This document shows, one piece after another, positions 8,407 to 14,859 of a DNA stretch of 33,903 nucleotides. The translations under genes and the position numbers were made by a program. Below the pieces are notes generated by a model that made no database searches, was not told the DNA's origin, and saw only the letters and a list, made by a program, of their open reading frames with translations. The stretch is from positions 1 through 33,903 of the forward strand of contig NZ_JMIO01000018.1 in NCBI RefSeq assembly GCF_000691865.1, written 5' to 3'. Position 1 is the stretch's first letter. Each line of letters starts with the position of its first letter. Source of the stretch: Methanoculleus sp. MH98A. GTDB taxonomy: Archaea > Halobacteriota > Methanomicrobia > Methanomicrobiales > Methanoculleaceae.

Positions 8407-8849
8407 ATGAAGAAAGAGGTTCGAGAACTGGAGCCGGGAGAGTTTCCGCTTGCTGAGAAGATCTGGACGCACTACCGCGGCCAGAAGGCCGACCCGACGC
8501 GGGAGAGGATCTTCGCCGTCTTTGTCGACGGTGTCCTTGCGGCGACGGCCCGCTGCACCCTTCATTCGGGCGGTCTCGAGATGGACTGCGTCTTCACCCT
8601 GGACGATTACCGCGGGAGCGGGTATGCAAAGGAGGCCGTGCAGATGCTCCTCGACAAATGCGGGTCCGAGACGATCTACATCCACTCGACCCTCCCCCTG
8701 ATCGGGTTCTACGGGAGACTCGGGTTCGAACCATCCCGGAGTCGAGGCTGCCGGCGAGCATCAAGGAGCGGTTCCTCTTCTGCTTCGGGGAGATGGCGGG
8801 GTGCAACGTCGCTCCCATGATGCGGAATCCCGGGGATCGGGCATGGTAG
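8407..8849 (+). pseudogene. GNAT-family N-acetyltransferase, apparent -1 frameshift near 8730
   Basis: Start ATG at 8407 with GAGGGAG just upstream (8397-8403). The protein shows an acetyl-CoA fold: VFVDGVLAATARCTLHSGG, MDCVFTLDDYRGSGYAKEAVQMLLDKCG (the R-G-S-G-Y-A loop that binds CoA pyrophosphate) and STLPLIGFYGRLGFE. After GFE (8728-8730) this frame turns into arginine/serine-rich nonsense ending near 8820. The neighbouring frame continues sensibly as IPESRLPASIKERFLFCFGE to a TAG at 8847-8849. Restoring one base around GAACCATCCC would give FEPIPESRL. So this is either a recently broken gene or a one-base assembly error. Substrate unknown. It lies between the flippase and a convergent conserved gene. 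Confidence 0.75.
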
Positions 8850-8861
8850 TAAAAGAGAGAC

Positions 8862-9314
8862 TTAATGCTCGATATTCTTGATGTGCTCGATGGCGTTCTC
8901 CGCCAGTTTCTCCCGCCCCTGCAGTTCGGCGACGTCCCGTATCGCCTCAAGCATGTGGACGGAGTCTTCGAGAAAACTCAGGATGTCGGCGGGATAGAGA
9001 TCGATCCCGTATTCGTCGAGGAGGTGGGCGCTGATCTGGCGGTGATCGAGCCCCAGCTCCCGAAACTCGATGATGGTTAAGGTGAACTTACGTTCCGGGC
9101 ACCCGCAGAAGGGTGCGTTCTTGCACTTGCAGTCCATGAAGTCGTGGAAAAAGGCCAGAAGCTGCTCGTGCGTCCGGCGATCGAGGTTCTCGAAGTCGAT
9201 TGCCTTCCCGAGCGACTCAAGAAACGCACCCGAAAAGACATGATCCGGGAGGCGGAATCCTGCTGCCCGCTCAAGTTTCCGTGCCGCCCGGAACCGGGCC
9301 TTATCCGCGATCAC
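8862..9314 (-). CDS. Conserved archaeal protein with CxC-x5-CxC cluster, function unknown
   Basis: 150 residues from a GTG at 9312-9314 that overlaps the stop of the upstream gene (GTGA). A longer reading to 9443 has an arginine-rich, non-protein-like front and is rejected. The body begins VIADKARFRAARKLERAAG and contains CKCKNAPFCGC near residues 65-75, four cysteines suited to a zinc or iron-sulfur site. Then come LDHRQISAHLLDEYGIDLYPADILSFLED, an HTH-like helical stretch, and a C-terminal helix rich in Glu and Lys. From memory similar sequences occur in Methanomicrobia under a DUF label (possibly DUF5814), but I cannot confirm this. Coupling to the upstream gene suggests the two products act together. 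Confidence 0.72.
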   Translation of the reverse strand: MIADKARFRAARKLERAAGFRLPDHVFSGAFLESLGKAIDFENLDRRTHEQLLAFFHDFMDCKCKNAPFCGCPERKFTLTIIEFRELGLDHRQISAHLLDEYGIDLYPADILSFLEDSVHMLEAIRDVAELQGREKLAENAIEHIKNIEH

Positions 9315-9949
9315 GACGACTCGCCGGGCTCCTCGTCGAACTTCGCGAGCGACTTCATGGCGTTGCTCATGGTCTCGATCTCGATGAGCCACTCGTCGAA
9401 GAGGGTCGGGTCTTCCACGTTGTCCTTGATGTACTTCGCGCAACAGGTGGCGCCGTCGATCACGGCGGCCCCGATATTCGCCGCAACCTCAAGTGCCTCT
9501 TCGAGGTTCTCCTCGTCGATGCCCTTGCCCTTCTTCACGAGGGTCTTGATGTCCGTCTCAAACCCGCCCTCGAGATACTTCCGGCAGGCGGTGAAGAGCA
9601 CCAGCAGCGAGAGCTGGATCGACCCGATGATATCCTCGAGTTCCCCCTCGGGGAGGCCGGTCATGACGATAATCTCGACGTCGTCGAGTTTCTCCGTGGC
9701 CTCCTCTTTCGTGAACCGGCCGTTCTGGTAGAGGCGGATGATCTTTAAGACCGAGAGGGTGATATCTTCGGTGAAACTGAAGAGCATCTGTTCGCCTTCG
9801 GAGACCTCTTCGTCTTCGGCGGGCTCGAAACTTGCTTCTTGCAGCGTCTTGATCCAGTTGTCCCAGCGCTCCTGATTGTAAAAAATATAGAAGAGTTTCA
9901 TGGGTTCTGCCTGCTTGGCACTTTTTTTCTTCGCCATATCAGTACACAT
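9311..9949 (-). CDS. Conserved archaeal protein, function unknown (possibly DUF2150)
   Basis: 212 residues from ATG 9949, where GAGG sits 8 nt upstream; a second ATG at 9937 gives MAKKKSAKQAEP. The protein is acidic and helical, with no signal peptide: KLFYIFYNQERWDNWIKTLQEASFEPAEDEE, then VLKIIRLYQNGRFTKEEATEKLDDVE and EIIVMTGLPEGELEDIIGSIQLSLLVLFTACRKYLEGG in pieces typical of an all-helical bundle. ATCCAKYIKDN holds a cysteine pair. I believe it belongs to the archaeal DUF2150 family, from memory only. Its TGA overlaps the GTG of the next gene by 4 nt, so the pair is translationally coupled. It is divergent from larE across about 100 nt. Confidence 0.72.
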   Translation of the reverse strand: MCTDMAKKKSAKQAEPMKLFYIFYNQERWDNWIKTLQEASFEPAEDEEVSEGEQMLFSFTEDITLSVLKIIRLYQNGRFTKEEATEKLDDVEIIVMTGLPEGELEDIIGSIQLSLLVLFTACRKYLEGGFETDIKTLVKKGKGIDEENLEEALEVAANIGAAVIDGATCCAKYIKDNVEDPTLFDEWLIEIETMSNAMKSLAKFDEEPGESS

Positions 9950-10051
9950 TCTGAGTGCCTCTGTTAAAAATCATTTGCTCTTCGTGCAGAAACCGGGAAT
10001 TGGCGCGATTCGCGAACATTCATCTAGGACAAGCGAGCATATGAAAAGCAG

Positions 10052-10825
10052 ATGACGAGAGCTTGCAGGCTTGATGCGCTCCTGAAATCGTACGAACCTG
10101 TTGCGGTCGCGCTCTCCGGGGGAACGGACAGTTCGGTCCTGCTGGCCCTCGCCCGGCGGCACGGGATCCGGGCGATCGGCATCAGCGTCGATACCGGCCT
10201 TACACCGCCGGGAGAGCTCGCGGCGGCGCGCAAACTCTCGGAGCGTCTGGGTGTTCAGCACGTCGTGGTTTCGCTCGATATGCTTGAGATCCCCGCGGTC
10301 CGGGAGAACCGGCCGGAGCGGTGCTACGCCTGCAAGCGGGCGATGATGGAGGCGGTCGTGGCGGAGGCACGGCGGCGGGGATGCCGGACGGTGGTCGACG
10401 GGACCCACGCCGACGACCGGGCGGATACCCGACCCGGGATGCGGGCGCTCTCCGAACTCGGCATCAGGAGCCCGTTTGCCGAGTGCGGCATGGGGAAGGC
10501 GGAGATCGAGGCACTTGCGAGGGAACTCGGGGTGCCCGTCCGCCCGCCGTCCGCGTGCCTCGCAACCCGCATCCCCGCCGGGGAGCCGGTCACCCGGGAG
10601 TGCCTCGCCCTCGTCGCTGCGGCGGAAGCCCTCCTCGCGCGTGAGATCCCGGGGACGATACGGGTCCGGTGCACCGGCGGCAACCGTGCTTCCATCGAGG
10701 CCGATCCGGCGTACCGCCGGAGGCTTGAGGAACTGCTCGGTGCGGTGAAGGAACTCGGGTTTACCGGTGTAACGATTGCCTCCGGGGGCTACCGGGAAGG
10801 AGGTGCGGATTCGTGGAAGCGGTGA
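10052..10825 (+). CDS. larE: LarE-like ATP-dependent sulfur transferase (PP-loop)
   Basis: 257 residues. Family knowledge: LarE adenylates the carboxylates of a pyridinium dicarboxylate precursor and donates sulfur from its own cysteine to build the nickel-pincer cofactor of lactate racemase. Seen here: the PP-loop SGGTDSS at 22-28, SVDTGLTPPGELAAAR, ERCYACK with Cys91 and Cys94, VVDGTHADDRADTRPGM, and PSACLATRIP with Cys169 at the place of the sacrificial cysteine. The other cysteines of the iron-sulfur LarE subtype are not obvious. No larA, larB or larC is in the window, so the job may differ. The 3' end overlaps thiI by 13 nt, pointing to a shared sulfur-transfer role. ATG at 10052 lacks a clear ribosome site. 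Confidence 0.85.
   Translation: MTRACRLDALLKSYEPVAVALSGGTDSSVLLALARRHGIRAIGISVDTGLTPPGELAAARKLSERLGVQHVVVSLDMLEIPAVRENRPERCYACKRAMMEAVVAEARRRGCRTVVDGTHADDRADTRPGMRALSELGIRSPFAECGMGKAEIEALARELGVPVRPPSACLATRIPAGEPVTRECLALVAAAEALLAREIPGTIRVRCTGGNRASIEADPAYRRRLEELLGAVKELGFTGVTIASGGYREGGADSWKR
10799..10805 (+). promoter_or_regulatory. Ribosome-binding site of thiI inside larE
   Basis: GGAGGTG lies 7 nt before the GTG at 10813 and within the last codons of larE. It fixes the thiI start and shows the two genes are read from one mRNA. Confidence 0.8.
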
Positions 10826-11991
10826 TGGTCAGGTACGGCGAGATCTTCCTCAAGAGCGAGACGGTGAAACGGCGGTACATATCGATAATGACGGAGAATA
10901 TCCGGCTCGCGCTGGAGGCCGAGGGACTTACCCACCGTATCGAGACGTACCGGGGGCGGATCATGATCTACGGCGACGAGCCCCGTCGGATCGCCGTGGC
11001 GGCCGCAAAGACCTTCGGGGTGGTGAGCACCAGCGTCTGCACGGTGACCACGGCGGATATCGAGGGGCTCGCGGCCACGGCGGTCGAGCACGCAGAGAGG
11101 CATCTTGGGCCCGGGATGTCGTTTGCGGTCAGGGCGCGCCGGTCGGGCGTCGAGGGGTTCGGCAGCCAGGAACTCGCGGCGGCGGTCGGTTCGGCCGTCC
11201 TCGACCGGATACCGGAGGCGAGGGTCGACCTGACGGCGCCCGACTACGAGATATTCGTGGAAGCCCGGGAGTACGGCGGCCTCGTCTACGACGAGAGGAT
11301 CACGGGGCCGGGCGGGCTCCCCTACGGGACGCAGGGCGAGGTGATGGCCCTGCTCTCGGAAGGAATAGACTCGCCGGTCGCGTCGTGGCTGATGATGCGC
11401 CGGGGATGCCTGATGGTGCACGTCAACATGCACGGCGGGCGGTTCGGGGGTGCCGATGCGGAGAAGAACGTCCTCGCAAACCACGCCCGGCTCTCTCTCT
11501 GGGTGCCGGGGCATCCTCTCGACCTCCTGGTCGTGGAGATGGAGCCGTTCTTTGCGGCGATCACGGCACTGAAAGAGCCGCGCTACCGGTGCGTCCTCTG
11601 CAAGCGGTTCATGCTCAGGGTGGCGAGTATCCTTGCAGGAGAGCGGGGAGCCGCCGCCCTGGTCAGCGGCGACAACCTGGGGCAGGTGGCGTCCCAGACG
11701 CTCGCGAACATGTCGGTGATTGCTCCTGCGGCGACCGTTCCGGTACTCCGGCCGCTGATCGGGTGCGACAAGGAGGAGGTCGTCGACCGCGCACGCGCCA
11801 TCGGGACGTTTCAGGCGCGACCGGGAGACGTCGGGTGCACGGTCGCCCCCCGCTACCCCTCGACGGCGGCGCCCGCGGAGACGATCCTGAAACTCGAAGA
11901 GGCGATCGACGCGGAGGGGCTCGCGGAGCGGGCGGCGGCAACGGTGCGACGGTATCGAGCGAGGAACGGGGTGGTTGAGGAGGTTGGGTGA
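10813..11991 (+). CDS. thiI: tRNA 4-thiouridine synthase ThiI, archaeal form without rhodanese domain
   Basis: 392 residues. ThiI adenylates and thiolates uridine 8 of tRNA. Domains: N-terminal ferredoxin-like region (VMVRYGEIFLKSE), THUMP domain (about 60-165), then the PP-loop ATPase with ALLSEGIDSPVASWLMMRRG (182-188 core). The usual SGG is SEG here. The C-terminal rhodanese domain of bacterial ThiI is missing. Instead YRCVLCKRFM gives a CxxC pair at Cys260 and Cys263, which in methanogen ThiI is the known site that carries the persulfide. LVSGDNLGQVASQTL follows, as in the family. GTG start fixed by the GGAGGTG site. The gene overlaps larE and faces SepCysS, making a sulfur-focused neighbourhood. 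Confidence 0.93.
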   Translation: MEAVMVRYGEIFLKSETVKRRYISIMTENIRLALEAEGLTHRIETYRGRIMIYGDEPRRIAVAAAKTFGVVSTSVCTVTTADIEGLAATAVEHAERHLGPGMSFAVRARRSGVEGFGSQELAAAVGSAVLDRIPEARVDLTAPDYEIFVEAREYGGLVYDERITGPGGLPYGTQGEVMALLSEGIDSPVASWLMMRRGCLMVHVNMHGGRFGGADAEKNVLANHARLSLWVPGHPLDLLVVEMEPFFAAITALKEPRYRCVLCKRFMLRVASILAGERGAAALVSGDNLGQVASQTLANMSVIAPAATVPVLRPLIGCDKEEVVDRARAIGTFQARPGDVGCTVAPRYPSTAAPAETILKLEEAIDAEGLAERAAATVRRYRARNGVVEEVG

Positions 11992-12042
11992 GAGAGTCTT
12001 CTGGCTCTCAACAAACCTGCTCTTCTATTCTGATATCGTTGT

Positions 12043-12113
12043 CTCGCGCGAAGACGCGAAGGACGCGAAGAAGAGGAGCCAACGGTGGCTTGGACTTCGC
12101 GGCTTCGCGTGAG
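12043..12113. repeat. Inverted repeat with tandem 9-mer, probably dispersed
   Basis: Left arm 12043-12061 and right arm 12095-12113 are inverted copies matching at 17 of 19 positions (left CTCGCGCGAAGACGCGAAG). The left arm continues into a tandem GACGCGAAG pair (12053-12061, 12062-12070). The first 11 bases, CTCGCGCGAAG, recur at the very end of the window (33891-33901), which suggests a dispersed intergenic repeat. Confidence 0.6.
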
Positions 12114-12189
12114 GCCGTGTACAATCTCTCGCCGTCGCACATCTCACCAGAAGGTGTCCAAACTCGCCCCGGCCCGCACGCACCCGCTC

Positions 12190-12197
12190 AAAAAAAA
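12190..12197 (-). terminator. T8 terminator after pscS
   Basis: On the minus strand a run of eight T residues starts 13 nt beyond the SepCysS stop. Oligo-T is the usual archaeal intrinsic terminator. Confidence 0.65.
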
Positions 12198-12210
12198 TTT
12201 GGGGTCTTTT

Positions 12211-13389
12211 TCAGACTATATTCAACCCGTTCTCCCGCGCAATCTCGACAAACGACTCCCCGACGTGCCGGATCTGCTTCTCCGTCAGCCCGAAAGTATT
12301 GTATTTCCAGACCCTGGTGGAGCCGGGGATGACGCCGGTGATGCCCCGCTTTTTTAACTCGCTCGAGAAGAAGTAGCCGCGTTTCTTGTGCTGCTGCGCC
12401 ACCTTATCGAAGGACTCGCGGGTATCGATCCGGGTCAGGGTGTGCTGCCGGGGGTAGTCGGAGAGCACCTTCGTCCCCTCGATGGAGAGGAGGGCGTCCG
12501 TGACCGCCTGCGAATGCGCCACCTCGGTATCCCAGTGCTTCACACGCTCTTTGACGTGGGGGAACGAGGCCATCATCCCGACGACGGTGACGCCCATCAG
12601 GGTGCAGCCCATCATCTCGACCTCTTTTATCCCGAACGTCCGGCCGGTGACGTCTCCCTTCGCCTGCGTCGTCCTGAATACCCGCTGTGCGTGCTCGTTC
12701 GTCGTCGCGAGGAGCCCCGATGGCGCCGGGGCCGCCATGCTCTTGTGGCCCGACCCGACCACGAAGTCGGCACCGAGCGCTTTGCCGTCGACGGGCATGA
12801 TCCCGACCGAGTAGGCCCCGTTGACGAGGACCGGGATGTCGTACTGGTGGGCGACCTTTATGATGCCCGCGACGTCGTGGACGTTCCCGAACTGGTAGTC
12901 GACGTGGTCGATGAAGAGCAGGGGCGGCGTCTTCGAGAATTCCCGGATCACCGCCTCGATCTTCTCTGCGGCGGCGTCGGGGGTGATGTGGTTCTTCGCA
13001 TCCTTCGGGATCTCACGCGGAATTCCGCCCGCTTCCTCGACCGCCACGAACTCGGTGTAGTGGGCGAGCGCCGTGACGATGACCGGGTCGCCTTTCTCCA
13101 CGTATGTGCTCGCGACCGCCTGGAACCCCCGGCGCGCTCCCGGCACCACCCGCACCGCGTCCATATTCAGCCACGCGGCGAGGTCCGCGTGGAACTGCGC
13201 GATGGGTGGCTTCTTGATGTAGTCGAGCCTGAAGGGGCTCAGGCAGTTGTCACAGACCGAGTAACCGTCCCCGTACGCTATCGCCGCCTTCATGGCATCG
13301 ACGGTGAGCCGCCCGCCCGCCTGGATGGGATCGATGTTGATGTACATCTCCTCGACGTCGCGGGACTCGATATCGACCGCGCACTTCAC
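12211..13389 (-). CDS. pscS: O-phospho-L-seryl-tRNA:Cys-tRNA synthase (SepCysS)
   Basis: 392 residues. This PLP enzyme converts phosphoseryl-tRNA(Cys), made by SepRS, to Cys-tRNA(Cys). It is the route to cysteine in methanogens lacking CysRS. Seen: GSGHKSMAAPAPSG with the PLP lysine K216, CDNC with Cys46 and Cys49, GC at Cys262, and HVDYQFGNVHDV in the PLP-binding core. The three cysteines match in spacing the trio of Methanocaldococcus SepCysS that holds the sulfur or iron-sulfur centre. ATG at 13389 overlaps by 4 nt the stop of a 60-residue upstream gene. The gene converges with thiI and ends at an oligo-T terminator. SepRS is not in the window. Confidence 0.95.
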   Translation of the reverse strand: MKCAVDIESRDVEEMYINIDPIQAGGRLTVDAMKAAIAYGDGYSVCDNCLSPFRLDYIKKPPIAQFHADLAAWLNMDAVRVVPGARRGFQAVASTYVEKGDPVIVTALAHYTEFVAVEEAGGIPREIPKDAKNHITPDAAAEKIEAVIREFSKTPPLLFIDHVDYQFGNVHDVAGIIKVAHQYDIPVLVNGAYSVGIMPVDGKALGADFVVGSGHKSMAAPAPSGLLATTNEHAQRVFRTTQAKGDVTGRTFGIKEVEMMGCTLMGVTVVGMMASFPHVKERVKHWDTEVAHSQAVTDALLSIEGTKVLSDYPRQHTLTRIDTRESFDKVAQQHKKRGYFFSSELKKRGITGVIPGSTRVWKYNTFGLTEKQIRHVGESFVEIARENGLNIV

Positions 13390-13568
13390 CGTACCAACTC
13401 CTCTTCGAGGATTGCAACCTGCCGTTTCACCTTCTCGAGGGTTGTTGCGGCGCGCTCCTTCTGGCCCGCGTCGAGGTCATGCCCGGGAGCGGTCTCCCGG
13501 AGCAGGAACCGGACGTCGGAGAGGAGGAATAGTGCCTGAAAAACTGCATCAACGGCTCTTTTTGACAC
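13386..13568 (-). CDS. Small helical protein coupled to SepCysS, function unknown
   Basis: 60 residues from GTG 13568 (VSKRAVDAVFQALFLLSDVR), preceded by GGTGAT (minus strand) and a TATA box at 13596-13603. A TTG 15 nt upstream is possible but lies at or before the expected RNA start. The sequence is two amphipathic helices: FQALFLLSDVRFLLRET and ERAATTLEKVKRQVAILEEEL, a coiled-coil-like hairpin with no cysteines or signal peptide. Its stop overlaps the pscS ATG (ATGA), so SepCysS translation depends on it. Class I methanogens have SepCysE, a scaffold joining SepRS and SepCysS through a helical N-terminal domain. A reduced equivalent is a fair hypothesis, but I cannot show homology. Confidence 0.7.
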   Translation of the reverse strand: MSKRAVDAVFQALFLLSDVRFLLRETAPGHDLDAGQKERAATTLEKVKRQVAILEEELVR

Positions 13569-13595
13569 GAGATCACCATACAAATATCAGTGGAG

Positions 13596-13603
13596 ATATA
13601 TTA
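13596..13603 (-). promoter_or_regulatory. TATA box of the small-protein/pscS operon
   Basis: TAATATAT-type sequence on the minus strand, centred about 31 nt before the GTG at 13568. Initiation about 25 nt downstream gives a leader of only a few bases. Confidence 0.6.
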
Positions 13604-13615
13604 GATTACGCGTAT

Positions 13616-13639
13616 TCCGGACACCGGTTCGGTGCCGGA
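13616..13639. promoter_or_regulatory. Dyad between divergent promoters
   Basis: TCCGGACACCG, loop GTT, CGGTGCCGGA: a 10-bp inverted repeat with one bulged A. It lies between the TATA boxes of the pscS unit and the mre11 operon, so it could be an operator acting on both. No known regulator site is recognised. Confidence 0.4.
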
Positions 13640-13665
13640 TACATTCACACCGCGCAGATCAGGCA

Positions 13666-13672
13666 TTTATAC
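13666..13672 (+). promoter_or_regulatory. TATA box of the mre11-rad50-nurA-herA operon
   Basis: TTTATAC centred about 30 nt before the ATG at 13699, which implies an almost leaderless transcript. Confidence 0.6.
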
Positions 13673-13698
13673 TCAAGCGACACGGAGACTAATTGGGC

Positions 13699-14859
13699 AT
13701 GAAGATCGTTCACCTGGCAGACACACATCTCGGATTATCGGCTTTTAACCGGGTTGATCCGGAGACCGGGATGAACCTGCGCGAACAACTCATCTACGAC
13801 AATTTCCTTGCCGCCGTCGACCGGATCATCGCCTTACGGCCCGATGCGCTCGTCCACGCGGGCGATCTCTTCCACCAGGTCAAGCCGAAGACCCGCGCCT
13901 ACACGACGGCACTCGACGCCCTCTCCCGCCTGCACGATGCGGGGATCCCGGTGCTCGTGGTCGCGGGCAACCACAGCATGGCCAAGACCCGGTACACGGC
14001 GTCGCCGTTCGAGGTGCTCGAGCGGGGCGGCTACGCTGCAGGCGACCTCTACGTCGCCCACCACAACCGCTACCGGCGGGTGGAACTGGGGGACACGGTC
14101 TTTCACCTGATACCGAATATGCTCGAGGCGGAAGGCTACCGGAGGGCGTTCGAGGGGCTCGAGTTCTCCGGCGGCACGAACGTGCTCGTCACCCACGGTC
14201 TTGCGAGCATCTTAAAGGACAAGCGGCTGCACACCGTCGCCGAGCACGAGCTGGATGCGACCATCCTCTCCGACCGGTTCGACTACATCGCGCTCGGCCA
14301 CTTCCACGGCCAGGTGCAGGTCGCCGACAACGCCTGGTACAGCGGATCGCTCGAACACTGCAACTACGGGGAGATCGCGGAGGAGAAAGGAGGGCTCGCC
14401 GTGGACCTCGCATCCGGGGAGGTCGAGCATATCGACCTCCCGCGCACGCCGATGTTCAGCCTCGGCCGGATCAACTGCGACGGGCTCTCGGCCAGAGAGG
14501 TCGTGGACTGCATCCTCGATGCCGCCGAGAACCACGGGAAGAAGCTTCACCACGCGATCTGCCAGGTCACGCTCGACGGGATACGCCGCGATACGCTCCG
14601 CGCGCTCGACCAGAAGGCGCTCCAGGATATCAGGAACCGTGCGCTGGACCTCAAACTGCAGGTGCTGGCCGTCGACGATCCGTCCCGGATCTTTTACGAG
14701 GACTCGCTTGTCGGCCTCGACTACGTTGCCGAGTTCGAACAGTTCGTGGAGAAGGAGCACCTCGCTCCCGGCGACGAGGAGTTCGTGAAGAAGAGCGGGA
14801 CGGAGGTTCTCCGGTCGGTCATCGCGCGCCATAAAGAGGGAGAGCGTGCTGCTGAATAA
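13699..14859 (+). CDS. mre11: DNA double-strand-break repair nuclease Mre11
   Basis: 386 residues from ATG 13699; a TTG two codons upstream is possible. Mre11 is a manganese-dependent calcineurin-like nuclease working with Rad50 at DNA ends. Seen metal ligands: D8 and H10 in MKIVHLADTHLG, D56 in HAGDLFH, N91-H92 in VVAGNHS, then VTHG and ALGHFHGQ (GHxH). The C-terminal part, after LPRTPMFSLGRI, is the capping and Rad50-binding region. It heads the four-gene end-resection operon and its 3' end overlaps rad50 by 14 nt. It is divergent from the SepCysS unit. Length and motif order are normal for archaeal Mre11. Confidence 0.95.
   Translation: MKIVHLADTHLGLSAFNRVDPETGMNLREQLIYDNFLAAVDRIIALRPDALVHAGDLFHQVKPKTRAYTTALDALSRLHDAGIPVLVVAGNHSMAKTRYTASPFEVLERGGYAAGDLYVAHHNRYRRVELGDTVFHLIPNMLEAEGYRRAFEGLEFSGGTNVLVTHGLASILKDKRLHTVAEHELDATILSDRFDYIALGHFHGQVQVADNAWYSGSLEHCNYGEIAEEKGGLAVDLASGEVEHIDLPRTPMFSLGRINCDGLSAREVVDCILDAAENHGKKLHHAICQVTLDGIRRDTLRALDQKALQDIRNRALDLKLQVLAVDDPSRIFYEDSLVGLDYVAEFEQFVEKEHLAPGDEEFVKKSGTEVLRSVIARHKEGERAAE

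Noticed and set aside
9315-9443. N-terminal extension of the CxC protein
   Set aside because: Overlaps the upstream gene in another frame and is Arg/His-rich; the GTG at 9314 in the GTGA overlap is the natural start.
10776-11978. A 400-codon frame on the same strand as thiI
   Set aside because: Gly/Arg-rich, out-of-frame reading of thiI, which is unmistakable in its own frame.
12388-13539. A 383-codon plus-strand open frame opposite SepCysS
   Set aside because: Shadow of pscS: low-complexity translation, no ribosome site, and it crosses two real genes.
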